From the NCBI GenBank assembly GCA_006226685.1, contig SBGG01000094.1:1-64000 (forward strand): a stretch of 64,000 nt of DNA, given 5' to 3'. The notes beneath the pieces were generated by a model, which was not told the DNA's origin, did not search any database, and worked only from the letters and a program-made list of their open reading frames with translations. The stretch is from Sphingomonadales bacterium (lineage in GTDB: Bacteria; Pseudomonadota; Alphaproteobacteria; Sphingomonadales; Sphingomonadaceae). The position numbers and the translations under genes are program-made. Below are positions 35,693-45,916 of the stretch, piece after piece. The first letter of the stretch is position 1, and each line of letters begins with the position of its first letter.

Positions 35693-36468
35693 GCGGCCAT
35701 CTCCGGCGCAGGCAACCGCGCGATAAGTTCGCGCGCCAGCTGCATATAGGCTTCAGAGCCGACGCAACGATGATCGTAAATCAACGCCGGCAGCCCATGA
35801 CTCGGTGCCTCGGAGAGACGCACATTGCGGGGAATCACCGTATCGAACACGATCTTGCCAAGGCAGGACCGCACATCGTCGGCAACCTGATCGGTCAACC
35901 GGTTGCGCCGGTCATACATGGTAAGGGCAACACCCATGATCGACAGAGTCGGATTGAAGCGACCGCGGATACGCTCAACCGTGGTGAGCAATTGCGAGAG
36001 GCCTTCCAGTGCAAAAAACTCGCACTGCAGCGGCACCAGCAAGGATTGCGCCGCGACCAGCGCATTCACCGTCAACAAACCCAGCGACGGCGGACAATCG
36101 ACCAGACAAATATCCCACTGGGCCTGCGCCTCATCGAGGCTCCTCTTCAGGCGATGCGTGCGTTCAGGCACATCGATCAACTCTATCTCGGCACCGGACA
36201 AATCCTGCGTCGCCGGAATGATGTCGAGCTTGGGCACCTTGGAATGGATTACCGCCTCCATAAGCGGCACCGATCCGACCAGCAGATCATAGCTCGAAAA
36301 TTCGCGTGCCGAATGGGCGATGCCCAGCCCGGTCGATGCATTACCCTGCGGATCGAGATCGATGAGCAAAGTACGCTGTCCCGTCGCTGCCAGAGCCGTC
36401 GCCAGATTGATGGCCGTGGTGGTTTTCCCGACCCCACCCTTCTGGTTGGCGATCGCGATGCGTATCAT
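35689..36468 (-). CDS. parA: Chromosome partitioning ATPase ParA
   Basis: This 259-residue Soj/ParA protein has the deviant Walker A 'NQKGGVGKTTTAINLA', 'LLIDLDPQGNASTGLG' and Walker B 'CLVDCPPSLGLLTVNAL'. It lacks the N-terminal helix-turn-helix of plasmid ParA, as expected for a chromosomal copy. It positions origin-proximal parS sites by a ParB-stimulated ATPase gradient. The start overlaps the rsmG stop by four bases. Confidence 0.97.
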   Translation of the reverse strand: MIRIAIANQKGGVGKTTTAINLATALAATGQRTLLIDLDPQGNASTGLGIAHSAREFSSYDLLVGSVPLMEAVIHSKVPKLDIIPATQDLSGAEIELIDVPERTHRLKRSLDEAQAQWDICLVDCPPSLGLLTVNALVAAQSLLVPLQCEFFALEGLSQLLTTVERIRGRFNPTLSIMGVALTMYDRRNRLTDQVADDVRSCLGKIVFDTVIPRNVRLSEAPSHGLPALIYDHRCVGSEAYMQLARELIARLPAPEMAA

Positions 36469-37112
36469 GCCCTATCACCCCTTTTTCGAACATTTTTCAG
36501 GACCAGGATCGCACTATCCGGCGCAGTCAGGCTCGGCTCGACCCGTACCTCACTGTGCCACAGCGTCCGGACCATATCCAACTCATTTTGATAATTTTGT
36601 CCCTTTGGCAATATCCAGACCGTATCTTTTCGGGCAAGCGGAAGCGCCGACGCGATCAACCTGTCCATCGGCGCATAGGCCCGTGCGCTGATGACGGAAA
36701 CCGGCGTGGTTATTGCCCCGGCGGACCGCTCCACCTTGCCGCCGAACACGGATGCATTGGTCAGTCCAAGCGCGGCAATCACCTGTTCGAGAAACTCGAC
36801 GCGCTTGCGCCGCATTTCGATCATCGTCACCTGACAAGGGGAAAGGATTGCCACCACCATGCCGGGCAGGCCCGCACCGGCACCGAGATCCGCCCACCGG
36901 TCCCCGGCACTGAGGTCCGGCGCGAGCTTCAGCAACTGCGCACTATCGACAATATGGCGCGCCCAGACATGATCCCGGGTCGATGCCGCGATCAGATTCT
37001 GATGCTCCATTTCCTCGAGCAGTATCGCGACATAGCGCTCCAGCCGCTCCCATGTTTCACGTGAAACATCGAACTCATGCTTCAGCCACTCTCTGGCTTC
37101 ATCTTCCGTCAT
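36465..37112 (-). CDS. rsmG: 16S rRNA (guanine527-N7)-methyltransferase RsmG (GidB)
   Basis: This 215-residue SAM-dependent methyltransferase has '[20 protein letters not shown]', the SAM motif '[18 protein letters not shown]' and '[17 protein letters not shown]'. It methylates G527 of 16S rRNA; loss gives low-level streptomycin resistance. Codons for residues about 15-20 (DVSRET) contain a perfect parS site at 37053-37068. Overlaps of four bases tie it to both parA and mnmG. Confidence 0.96.
   Translation of the reverse strand: MTEDEAREWLKHEFDVSRETWERLERYVAILLEEMEHQNLIAASTRDHVWARHIVDSAQLLKLAPDLSAGDRWADLGAGAGLPGMVVAILSPCQVTMIEMRRKRVEFLEQVIAALGLTNASVFGGKVERSAGAITTPVSVISARAYAPMDRLIASALPLARKDTVWILPKGQNYQNELDMVRTLWHSEVRVEPSLTAPDSAILVLKNVRKRGDRA
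37053..37068. promoter_or_regulatory. parS: parS site (inside rsmG)
   Basis: TGTTTCACGTGAAACA is a perfect 16-base palindrome identical to the canonical ParB-binding parS. It lies in the 5' coding part of rsmG and encodes part of D-V-S-R-E-T, so the site and the reading frame coexist. Confidence 0.97.
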
Positions 37113-38962
37113 GCGGCCTGCCGCCTCCGCAAATAAACGAGGATGGCAGCAAGCGCCGCCGGGGTTATGCCCGCAATACGGGAAGCCGCCGCCAATGTCT
37201 CAGGCCGCGCCGCACGAAGCCGCTCGCGCATTTCCAGCGACAGTCCCCCTACCCCATCATAATCGAGATCCGCCGGAACCCGAATGGCCTCATTACGGCG
37301 CAGTTCCGCAATCTCGGCGGACTGGCGCTCCAGATAGGGAGCGTAATGCGCGTCCTCTAATATCTCATCGCGAAGATCAGCATCGGATGCAGCAAGCAGC
37401 GGCGCAAGATCAAGGATCGCTCCCTCCATCTCAGGGAAGCGTGCCCACTCGAACAGCGAACGGCGAGCGCCGTCCTGCCGCACCGACACGCCATGGCACG
37501 CCAGCGCAGTTGGGGATTTCTCCTGCGCCAGTTCCGCCATGATCACGGAGCGCGCATCACAGCGGCGTTCATACCAATCTCGCCGCGCCTCGCCGGCCAG
37601 ACCATGAGAGACGGCGATCCCTGTCAGCCGCGTCGTCGCATTATCGGCTCTCAGGCGCAGCCTATATTCTGCCCGCGCGGTGAGCATCCGATACGGCTCG
37701 GTCACGCCATGCAGGATGAGGTCATCGATCATCACGCCGATATAGCTGTCAGTACGTTCAAGGATCAGCGACTCCTGCTCCAGGGCGTAAGCCGCAGCGT
37801 TGGCACCCGCGATCAGACCCTGCGCCGCTGCTTCCTCATAGCCGGTGGTGCCGTTGATCTGACCCGCACAATAAAGACCCGATATGGCAGCCAGAGCGAG
37901 GCCCCGGTCCAGCGCACGCGGATCGACATAATCATATTCGACCGCATAGCCGGGCACAGTCATCTCCACCCGTTCAAGCCCATACATCGAACGCACCATG
38001 TCCATCTGCACATCCACCGGCAGCGATGTGCTGATGCCATTGGGATAGACCAGTGGAGTATCGAGTCCTTCGGGTTCGAGAAAAATCTGGTGACCATCAC
38101 GATCGCCAAAACGGAAAATCTTGTCCTCGATCGAAGGGCAATAACGCGGTCCCCTGCCCTCGATCGCGCCACTGAACAAAGGCGAGCGATCAAGCCCGGA
38201 ACGAATAATATCATGCGTCCGCTCATTGGTGCGGGTAATGGCACAAGAGAGTTGCGGCAGAAGACGAACAGGGGTCATCGCGCTCATCGACCAGACACCA
38301 TCGTCAGACGGCTGTTCCTGCAAAGCCGCCCAGTTGATAGTTCGTCCATCAAGACGCGGGGGCGTGCCAGTCTTCAAACGCGCGAGTGGGAGGCCCAGAG
38401 CGCGCAATCGAATACCGAGTTTCGTCGCCGCACGCTCTTCAATGCGTCCGCCGATCATCACCTCTTCGCCGCGAAAGAGCTTACCGCCGAGGAAGGTTCC
38501 CGTCGCGAGCACAACCGCGCGGGCGCTGATAGTGGCTCCGTCCGCCAGCTCAACCCCACTGACCATCCCGCCAGTGCCGACGCAAATGTCGGCGACTTCC
38601 CCCGCAATGACGGTCAACCTGTCTTGCGCCGCAATCTGACGCTGGACCGAGGCCCGAAATAATTTGCGGTCGGCCTGTATGCGCGGCCCCTGCACTGCCT
38701 TGCCCTTGCTGCCGTTCAACATCCGGTGATGGATGGCCGCATCGTCGGAGGCGCGGGCGATAATCCCGTCAAAGGCATCGACCTCCCGCACAAGATGGCC
38801 TTTGCCCAGTCCCCCGATAGCAGGGTTGCAGGACATCGCCCCGATCGCCGCCGGGTCAAAACTGATCAGCGCGGTGCGCGCACCTTTGCGGGCAGAAGCC
38901 GCCGCGGCCTCCGCTCCGGCATGCCCGCCGCCGATAATGACAACATCGAAATCTGCACTCAT
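37109..38962 (-). CDS. mnmG: tRNA uridine-5-carboxymethylaminomethyl modification enzyme MnmG (GidA)
   Basis: This 617-residue FAD enzyme works with MnmE to modify U34 of certain tRNAs. The N-terminal FAD-binding motif is '[21 protein letters not shown]', followed by '[24 protein letters not shown]', 'RGPRIQADR', '[10 protein letters not shown]', the '[17 protein letters not shown]' GidA signature, and the C-terminal helical domain that contacts MnmE. Length is normal. The ATG at 38962 follows AAGGGCAACG. It heads the mnmG-rsmG-parA-parB overlap chain. Confidence 0.97.
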   Translation of the reverse strand: MSADFDVVIIGGGHAGAEAAAASARKGARTALISFDPAAIGAMSCNPAIGGLGKGHLVREVDAFDGIIARASDDAAIHHRMLNGSKGKAVQGPRIQADRKLFRASVQRQIAAQDRLTVIAGEVADICVGTGGMVSGVELADGATISARAVVLATGTFLGGKLFRGEEVMIGGRIEERAATKLGIRLRALGLPLARLKTGTPPRLDGRTINWAALQEQPSDDGVWSMSAMTPVRLLPQLSCAITRTNERTHDIIRSGLDRSPLFSGAIEGRGPRYCPSIEDKIFRFGDRDGHQIFLEPEGLDTPLVYPNGISTSLPVDVQMDMVRSMYGLERVEMTVPGYAVEYDYVDPRALDRGLALAAISGLYCAGQINGTTGYEEAAAQGLIAGANAAAYALEQESLILERTDSYIGVMIDDLILHGVTEPYRMLTARAEYRLRLRADNATTRLTGIAVSHGLAGEARRDWYERRCDARSVIMAELAQEKSPTALACHGVSVRQDGARRSLFEWARFPEMEGAILDLAPLLAASDADLRDEILEDAHYAPYLERQSAEIAELRRNEAIRVPADLDYDGVGGLSLEMRERLRAARPETLAAASRIAGITPAALAAILVYLRRRQAA

Positions 38963-39017
38963 CGTTGCCCTTTACCGGAGGCGGATGGGAGCGTCAAAAG
39001 CAACCGCACAAAGAGCA

Positions 39018-39033
39018 TGTTTCACGTGAAACA
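39018..39033. promoter_or_regulatory. parS: parS site (upstream of mnmG)
   Basis: A second perfect TGTTTCACGTGAAACA stands in the 183-base gap between mnmG and the divergent hypothetical gene, 55 bases before the mnmG start. Position and perfection match origin-proximal parS sites in other alphaproteobacteria. Confidence 0.97.
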
Positions 39034-39145
39034 TTTTTCGATTGTTCGGAAAACAAGAGAACCGATTCCACAGAACCGGATATAAACGAGCTTGCCAAAT
39101 CCGGATGAGCCAATCACTTTGCGGCCAATTTTTGAGGTTTTCTAA

Positions 39146-40168
39146 ATGGCTTCCGACGGTCGCTACCAGCCTGTTCGAACCTTCATTCTCATCCTGTCCG
39201 CTTGTCTTCTTTCGGCCGCTGGCAAGCCTGACGGTCAGGACGGAAAAACCCTGCCACATCAAATTCAACCTAAGGAAATTGACGAGAAGGCGGAGAAAGC
39301 CCGCGAGCCCCTTCCCTCATCTACCATGAATACCAATACGCCTTCCCGGCATGACCAACCCTGCCCGACCGGCAGGGATGACCGCGATTCCGATCTTTGC
39401 GCGCAATGGAAAGCAGCCGACGCCGCGAAAAGCGCCGCAGATGCCGCCTGGTGGATTGGCGGTGCCGGTGTCCTGATCGGTGCACTCACACTCCTGACTG
39501 CCATTGCCGCCGCCGCCTATGCACGAGGCGCCGCCAGGCATACCAAAGAGGGAGCCACGCAAGCAAAACGCGCATCCGATGCCGCGGAAGAAGCCCTCAC
39601 TCATTCGCAAAATGCCTCCCGGACAGACCTTCGCGCATGGGTAAACATCAAGGCCGTTTTGATCGATTATAAGCGGACGAAAGATTTCGCACATTTCAGC
39701 ATAGAGGTCAGCCTTTCGAACCTCGGTAAGACTCCGGCCCTTGATGTGGAAATAAGCCACCAGATCCATGCGCGCGAAAGCATCGTCATCAACAATGGCA
39801 GCCTTCCGGAAATCGTCCCCTTCCCCCATGCCATGCCACCATTAATGCCGAATGAGAAATCCAGACAGACATTCGGCCTGCGTATCGCAAATCAGGAAAT
39901 AAACCGGGCCATTCAAACAGCCGCAAAATCCAGATGCGCAGTGATGGCCGTTATCGATCTCGTCGTCTATTATCATCTGACATTCGACGAACCCGATACG
40001 TCCAAGCGAATGACCAGCATTCGCTACACCATCCATCCCGATATCGATCCTCAGCAATTTCCCAACGCCTGGCGCCAGATCGGGCTGAAATGGATCGACG
40101 ACCAGAATTACATGATGGACCGGCTGATCTTCGCTCAGGACAAATCCGCCCCCACCCATCTGACATAG
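39146..40168 (+). CDS. Hypothetical membrane protein inserted between mnmG and mnmE
   Basis: This 340-residue protein has a hydrophobic N-terminus with a possible lipobox (LSAC, Cys about 20), a hydrophilic linker (30-90), a membrane helix at about 101-125 ('AWWIGGAGVLIGALTLLTAIAAAAYA'), then a short helical Ala/Thr/Lys-rich stretch and a beta-rich C-terminal domain starting 'TDLRAWVNIKAVLIDY'. This plan (helix, then R-A-W/Y-V strand) recurs in unrelated-context hypothetical proteins of proteobacteria; its role is unknown. A start at Met 61 would remove the first hydrophobic stretch, but GAGG lies upstream of ATG 39146. The region is less GC-rich than its neighbours and lies in the opposite direction to the mnm genes, so recent acquisition is likely. 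Confidence 0.75.
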   Translation: MASDGRYQPVRTFILILSACLLSAAGKPDGQDGKTLPHQIQPKEIDEKAEKAREPLPSSTMNTNTPSRHDQPCPTGRDDRDSDLCAQWKAADAAKSAADAAWWIGGAGVLIGALTLLTAIAAAAYARGAARHTKEGATQAKRASDAAEEALTHSQNASRTDLRAWVNIKAVLIDYKRTKDFAHFSIEVSLSNLGKTPALDVEISHQIHARESIVINNGSLPEIVPFPHAMPPLMPNEKSRQTFGLRIANQEINRAIQTAAKSRCAVMAVIDLVVYYHLTFDEPDTSKRMTSIRYTIHPDIDPQQFPNAWRQIGLKWIDDQNYMMDRLIFAQDKSAPTHLT

Positions 40169-40229
40169 ATGGCGCGGAAGCCACACCTGGAGGCAATTGT
40201 CCGTACAGGACGGCAGAATCTACGGCTGC

Positions 40230-41546
40230 TTACTTACCGATGCAAAAACGCCCGAACAGATTGTCGAGCATATCCTCCACCCCTGCCCGTCCGATCAGTC
40301 GATCCATCGCCCCACGCGCTTCGCGCAGATGTTCAGCGACGATCAGCAAATCCGCTTCCACACAGGCTCGATCCAGTTCGTCCGCCATTGCCGCAACCGC
40401 ATCGCGTTGCCGCTGGTGCAGGGCGAAGGCTCCCTCGCCGGGTATATATGCCTGCGCGCGGGCCAATATTGCATCGACCAACACATCCATATTTTCACCG
40501 GTAACGGCAGACAAAGCAATGTCCGCACCCACCGGCCGCGACCAGCCGGAACGATCCTTCTGCGCCGCAACGCAGATTGCATCGGCGCGCGGGCATTCGG
40601 ACGGACCGCCGAGCCAGAGCAATATGTCGGCATGCTCCATGGCCTGCCGCGCCCGGCCGATCCCGATCAATTCGACATGATCCTTGCTGTCCTCCGCCAG
40701 TCCCGCAGTATCGGTCAGCACAAAGGCTATCCCGCCCAGACTCACCGGCACCTCGATCCGATCGCGAGTCGTCCCCGCAATGTCCGAAACGATAGCGGCT
40801 TCCCTTCCCGCCAACGCATTGAGCAGGGTAGACTTACCCGCATTAGGCGGTCCGGCCAGGACAAGATGAATACCGTCCCGCAACCGCTCAGCCGAAGGTG
40901 CCGCAAGCTGGGCAATCATATCCGCGCGCAACGCACCCATCGCTTCGGCAAGCGCAACATCCGCACCGCTTTCCGGTACATCATCCTCATCGGAAAAATC
41001 GAGTAGCGATTCCACCTGCGCCGAACAGATCAGCAGGCGTGATCGCCACTCATCCAATCGTCGCGAGAAATGTCCATCCGCCATCAACAAGGCGGCACGG
41101 CGCTGCGTCTCTGTTTCGGCCGCCAGCAGATCGGCCAGACCCTCCGCCTCGTTCAGGTCGATCCGCCCGTTTTCGAATGCCCGACGGGTAAATTCCCCCG
41201 GCTGGGCCTCCCGCAATGTGAAGCGCCCGCCCCGCCCTATCCCTTGTCCTGCCAATGCCGCCAGCACCGCGCGAACAATCGCCTGCCCGCCATGACAATG
41301 CCACTCGACAAGATCTTCCCCGGTCACGCTGGCAGGACCGGGAAAGAACAATATTAATGCCTGATCGAGCAGATCGCCATTGGCCGGATCGAAGAGGTTG
41401 CGCAGATGGGCACGGCGTGGATCGCCGCGCTTCACGTCACCGGTAAAAAGATCGAGAATAGCAAGAGAGTGCGGGCCGCTGATGCGGATCACCGCTATGC
41501 CGGCGGGTGGCCTTCCGCTCGACAGTGCATAAATTGTATCACTCAC
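40230..41546 (-). CDS. mnmE: tRNA modification GTPase MnmE (TrmE)
   Basis: This 438-residue GTPase partners MnmG in wobble-uridine modification. The N-terminal formyl-THF-binding domain ('DTIYALSSGRPPAGIAVIRISGP') is followed by a G domain with 'LAGPPNAGKSTLLNALAGREAAIVSDIAGTTRDRIE' and 'LTDTAGLAED', and the C-terminal 'GRFCIGK' with the conserved Cys. The start is GTG at 41546. It lies 12 bases after the DUF6489 gene, and the hypothetical gene 39146-40168 splits it from mnmG. Confidence 0.96.
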   Translation of the reverse strand: MSDTIYALSSGRPPAGIAVIRISGPHSLAILDLFTGDVKRGDPRRAHLRNLFDPANGDLLDQALILFFPGPASVTGEDLVEWHCHGGQAIVRAVLAALAGQGIGRGGRFTLREAQPGEFTRRAFENGRIDLNEAEGLADLLAAETETQRRAALLMADGHFSRRLDEWRSRLLICSAQVESLLDFSDEDDVPESGADVALAEAMGALRADMIAQLAAPSAERLRDGIHLVLAGPPNAGKSTLLNALAGREAAIVSDIAGTTRDRIEVPVSLGGIAFVLTDTAGLAEDSKDHVELIGIGRARQAMEHADILLWLGGPSECPRADAICVAAQKDRSGWSRPVGADIALSAVTGENMDVLVDAILARAQAYIPGEGAFALHQRQRDAVAAMADELDRACVEADLLIVAEHLREARGAMDRLIGRAGVEDMLDNLFGRFCIGK

Positions 41547-41558
41547 TTCATAAAACGG

Positions 41559-41810
41559 TCAGCTCTTGCTGCCGCCGCCCGTCGCGCCGCTGAGGCCGAT
41601 GTCCATGATCTGCTGGAACAACCGCATGCTGGCATCCCCCATGGGGGCAAAGGCTCGGATCATCTTGTCCATCTGCTCCAGGCTTGCGGCGCCGTCCATC
41701 GCGCCCAGCACCGAAGCAACATATTTTTCATGAACCGGGGAAAGGTCCGGCAGGCCGAGAAAGGTGCGAGCCTCCTCCGGCGTGCAATCGACATTGACCG
41801 TAACTTTCAT
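41559..41810 (-). CDS. DUF6489 family protein
   Basis: This 83-residue protein reads 'MKVTVNVDCTPEEARTFLGLPDLSPVHEKYVASVLGAMDG' and ends in a Gly/Ser tail. I recognise it as DUF6489, a small family found in alphaproteobacteria next to mnmE. Its helix content and amphipathic pattern suggest a small soluble or membrane-associated protein; the function is unknown. Constant pairing with mnmE would suggest a tRNA-modification or GTPase link, but that is not established. Confidence 0.85.
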   Translation of the reverse strand: MKVTVNVDCTPEEARTFLGLPDLSPVHEKYVASVLGAMDGAASLEQMDKMIRAFAPMGDASMRLFQQIMDIGLSGATGGGSKS

Positions 41811-41867
41811 TCCATAGTCCCCAGATTGCCGCCATTTTCCCGTTACACAGGGCGGAACCCCGGCACG

Positions 41868-42590
41868 TCAGAATAATGTCAATACGCCCACATCACGATC
41901 GATAATACCGTCATATATCATCGAACCCGCAACGTACAGGATAACGGCCAGACCAATATAGGCAATCCAGCGGTACCGCTCGATATATTTGGCAATCAAA
42001 TTGGCAGCGATGCCCATCAAGGCGACCGACAACATCAGGCCGATAATGAGGATCCCCGGATGCTCCCGCGCGGCGCCCGCAACGGCCAGCACATTGTCGA
42101 GGCTCATCGATACGTCGGCAACCGCAACTGCCCAGGCAGCGCCCAGAAAGCTTTTCGCCGCCGGAACGCCGCTATGTTCGTCACCGGCAATTTCCGGCGA
42201 TCCGGCATTATCCCCCGCCGGGTGAAGCTCGCGATACATTTTCCAGCTTACCCATAGCAAGAGCAACCCACCTGCAAGGATGAGGCCGACAATCTGCATC
42301 AATTCCGTAACGACCAGCGCAAATCCGATACGCAACACCAACGCGGCCAGGATACCGATCAGGATGACCTTTTTGCGCTGAGAATCCGGCAATCCAGCCG
42401 CCAGCGCGCCCACCACAATCGCATTGTCACCCGCCAGCAACACGTCGATCATCAATACCTGACCGAAAGCCGCCAGTTCAGCCGGTGAGCCGATATTGGA
42501 AAAATCGGCCACAATATGCGCCCATATATCGGATAACGATCCGACGGGAGCGGATGCGGCAGAGACGGCTGCGGCCAGGATTTCAAACAT
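41868..42590 (-). CDS. TerC/YjbE-family membrane protein
   Basis: This 240-residue polytopic protein has seven or so hydrophobic helices and the TerC-family pattern 'QVLMIDVLLAGDNAIVVGALAAGLP' and 'AVAVADVSMSLDNVLAVAGAA', in which paired Asp-Asn residues may bind a metal. Related members are manganese exporters. The name 'tellurite resistance' is historical. No manganese riboswitch is visible; only 37 bases separate it from rho. Confidence 0.9.
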   Translation of the reverse strand: MFEILAAAVSAASAPVGSLSDIWAHIVADFSNIGSPAELAAFGQVLMIDVLLAGDNAIVVGALAAGLPDSQRKKVILIGILAALVLRIGFALVVTELMQIVGLILAGGLLLLWVSWKMYRELHPAGDNAGSPEIAGDEHSGVPAAKSFLGAAWAVAVADVSMSLDNVLAVAGAAREHPGILIIGLMLSVALMGIAANLIAKYIERYRWIAYIGLAVILYVAGSMIYDGIIDRDVGVLTLF

Positions 42591-42627
42591 GATTATGGCT
42601 AACGCCCTATCTGGTGACGGTTTTCGG

Positions 42628-43884
<1,257 letters not shown>

Positions 43885-44050
43885 GGAAGGATTCCGGTTT
43901 GGAAACAATGAGTTGTAAAAGGAAAAAGGCAGCGATGACGGTATCGGAAAAGGCGTTCTGCAAACCGCGCTGCAACAGGATCAATATCCGCGTTATAATG
44001 TGCCGGTCGCCAAGTCAAGCGACCGTGAAACAGCCTCGCTCAGGCGATAT

Positions 44051-44494
44051 TCAAAACGGTCTCACGACCGCCAGAATGACGATGGCCGCAGCCATGATGC
44101 CCGGAACCTCGTTCAGCATCCGCAACTGACGATCGGACAGCGGCCTGATCCCCCGCGCCAGCTTTTTCGAATAACCGATCATCCAGCCATGATAGGCCGA
44201 CAGCAACAGCACCAGAAGCAGCTTGAGATGAAACCAGGGCATGGTCCATGCCTCGATATTCACCATCAGCATCAGGCCCAATATCCATACAATGATGAGC
44301 GATGGATTGAGAATGATGGTCCTCAGCTTGCGCTCGCGATGGATCCATTTGCGGTCTTCCTCTGATCCGATCGGCGTTTCCTGATGATAGATGAAGTAAC
44401 GCGGCATCATGAACAGACCCGCCATCAGGAAAATGACGAAGATGATATGCGCCGCCTTCACCCAGAAATAGGCGTTGCCGAGAAAATTCATCAT
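44051..44494 (-). CDS. hemJ: Protoporphyrinogen IX oxidase HemJ
   Basis: This 147-residue membrane protein (four helices) matches HemJ/UPF0093: 'YFWVKAAHIIFVIFLMAGLFMMPRYFIYHQE', 'ERKLRTIILNPSLIIVWILGLML' and 'WFHLKLLLVLLLSAYHGWM'. The conserved His and Lys residues of HemJ are present. It oxidises protoporphyrinogen to protoporphyrin in heme synthesis. A GGGAGG site precedes two adjacent ATGs (44494, 44491). It follows hemE in the same direction. Confidence 0.94.
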   Translation of the reverse strand: MMNFLGNAYFWVKAAHIIFVIFLMAGLFMMPRYFIYHQETPIGSEEDRKWIHRERKLRTIILNPSLIIVWILGLMLMVNIEAWTMPWFHLKLLLVLLLSAYHGWMIGYSKKLARGIRPLSDRQLRMLNEVPGIMAAAIVILAVVRPF

Positions 44495-44570
44495 CTGTCG
44501 CCTCCCGCCATGATCGTCCGGCCGATCGGAATGAATCGCCGGTCAGGAAATCGCGATCGACCCGATAGCA

Positions 44571-45623
44571 TCAGTTTGCCAGCCGCTCCAGCCTGCCGAG
44601 CATATGGTGGACATGATCGATCGGCGTGTCGAGGATGATGCCGTGGCCCAGGTTGAAAATATGGGGCCGGTCCGGAAATGCCGCCACGACATGATCGATC
44701 GCACGGTCAAGCGCCTCGCCACCCGCGATCAGCGCGAGCGGATCGAGATTGCCCTGCACCGGAAGCCCGACAGGAAGATGGGCATTGGCCCAGTAAGGAT
44801 CGATCGTCTCATCCAGCCCGAGCGCATCGACCCCGGTTCCGGCGGCATAGTCGATCAGTTTCGCGCCCGCCCCCTTGGGAAAGCCGATTACCGGCACGCC
44901 CGGCCGCTTGGCCTTGAGCCTGTCCACAATCTCCTTCGTGGGGGCAATTACCCATTGTTCGAACTGAATCGGCGACAGGCTGCCCGCCCAGCTGTCGAAC
45001 AATTGCACCGCATCGACCCCCGCATCGATCTGACCGATCAGATAGGGGACAGTGGCATCAATAATCGCATCGATAATCCCCTGAAAGCGAGTTGGATCGG
45101 TATAAGCGAGCCTGCGCGCCATCGCCTGATCCTTGCTGCCCTGCCCTGCGACCATATAGGTGGCGATCGTCCAGGGACTTCCTGCAAAGCCAAGAAAGGT
45201 TGTTTCCGGTTCCAGCCGGGCTTTGACCTGCCGCACCGTTTCGTAAATCGCCTCGAAACGCGACCAGTCCGGCGCCAGTTCCGTTATTTCTGTATCGGCC
45301 ATTATCGGGGAGAGACGCGGTCCTTCCCCTGCCTCGAACCAGAGTTTCTGACCCATTGCATAAGGAACGATCAATATGTCGGAAAACAGGATTGCGGCCT
45401 GCAAGCCCGTGGCCCCCGTGCCAAACCGCAACAATGGTTGCAACGTGATCTCGGCCGCTGCGGCGCTGTCATAGACCAGCTCAAGAAACCCGCCCTTTTC
45501 GGCCCGCAACGCGCGATATTCGGGCAGATAGCGACCGGCCTGACGCATCATCCATCTGGGTGTCATGGATCGACGTTCGCCGTGAAGTACGGCCAGGAGG
45601 GGTTTGACAGACGCCGAACACAT
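44571..45623 (-). CDS. hemE: Uroporphyrinogen decarboxylase
   Basis: This 350-residue TIM-barrel enzyme decarboxylates uroporphyrinogen III to coproporphyrinogen III. The N-terminal signature 'TPRWMMRQAGRYLPEYRALR' and the 'FLGFAGSPWTIATYM' and 'GVDALGLDETIDPYWA' blocks are intact. It starts at ATG 45623, at the edge of the origin, and reads away from it, as in Caulobacter where hemE flanks the origin. Confidence 0.96.
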   Translation of the reverse strand: MCSASVKPLLAVLHGERRSMTPRWMMRQAGRYLPEYRALRAEKGGFLELVYDSAAAAEITLQPLLRFGTGATGLQAAILFSDILIVPYAMGQKLWFEAGEGPRLSPIMADTEITELAPDWSRFEAIYETVRQVKARLEPETTFLGFAGSPWTIATYMVAGQGSKDQAMARRLAYTDPTRFQGIIDAIIDATVPYLIGQIDAGVDAVQLFDSWAGSLSPIQFEQWVIAPTKEIVDRLKAKRPGVPVIGFPKGAGAKLIDYAAGTGVDALGLDETIDPYWANAHLPVGLPVQGNLDPLALIAGGEALDRAIDHVVAAFPDRPHIFNLGHGIILDTPIDHVHHMLGRLERLAN

Positions 45624-45764
45624 GGAAGCCTATATTCCTTATTTTATAGAATCTGGTTGTTGAAATTTGTTGGTCGGTTGATGACGGGGTTTATGCGCTG
45701 TCCCCGCTTTTGCCAACAGGGGCGGGATAATCCTTCTGCTCTCATTCACGGGAAATCTGGCAAG

Positions 45765-45773
45765 TTATCCACG
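45765..45773 (+). promoter_or_regulatory. DnaA box, one mismatch (TTATCCACG)
   Basis: Near-perfect match to TTATCCACA within the origin region; the last base differs. Confidence 0.75.
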
Positions 45774-45785
45774 AAATCCACAACC

Positions 45786-45794
45786 TGTGGATAA
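45786..45794 (-). promoter_or_regulatory. DnaA box, perfect
   Basis: TGTGGATAA, the complement of the consensus TTATCCACA, in the centre of the origin region. Confidence 0.92.
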
Positions 45795-45816
45795 ATTTGT
45801 CCCTGTCTGGATTAGC

Positions 45817-45825
45817 TGTGGGTAA
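45817..45825 (-). promoter_or_regulatory. DnaA box, one mismatch (TGTGGGTAA)
   Basis: Complement reads TTACCCACA, one mismatch from the consensus, in the same orientation as the box at 45786. Confidence 0.75.
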
Positions 45826-45861
45826 ATGATCGCTCAGTGAGGAAAAACCATGGGAATGGAT

Positions 45862-45870
45862 TTATCCACA
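45862..45870 (+). promoter_or_regulatory. DnaA box, perfect
   Basis: TTATCCACA on the plus strand. Its centre is 24 bases from the next box, in the same orientation. Confidence 0.92.
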
Positions 45871-45885
45871 TTCCTATCCCTTGAT

Positions 45886-45894
45886 TTATCCACA
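45886..45894 (+). promoter_or_regulatory. DnaA box, perfect
   Basis: TTATCCACA on the plus strand, 22 bases before the ppsR start codon. DnaA bound here could also affect ppsR expression. Confidence 0.92.
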
Positions 45895-45916
45895 GCTCCC
45901 CAACAGAGTCATCCGC

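Larger units (their letters stand above)
45624..45916. other. oriC: Probable chromosomal replication origin (oriC)
   Basis: This 293-base gap between divergent hemE and ppsR contains five DnaA boxes within 130 bases. Three are perfect (TTATCCACA at 45862-45870 and 45886-45894; its complement at 45786-45794) and two have one mismatch (45765-45773 and 45817-45825). An AT-rich stretch at 45629-45675, before the boxes, could be the unwinding element. GANTC methylation sites stand at 45649-45653 and 45906-45910. No TTAA half-sites for CtrA are seen. Gene order (hemE at one side, par genes within 9 kb) matches alphaproteobacterial origins. hemE and ppsR promoters must also lie here. Confidence 0.9.

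Noticed and set aside
38972..39268. Minus-strand frame reading through parS (MFHVKH)
   Set aside because: It overlaps the parS gap and the hypothetical gene, has no family and arises from the palindrome.
42591..42627. Manganese riboswitch before the TerC gene
   Set aside because: Only 37 bases separate it from rho, too short for a yybP-ykoY element.
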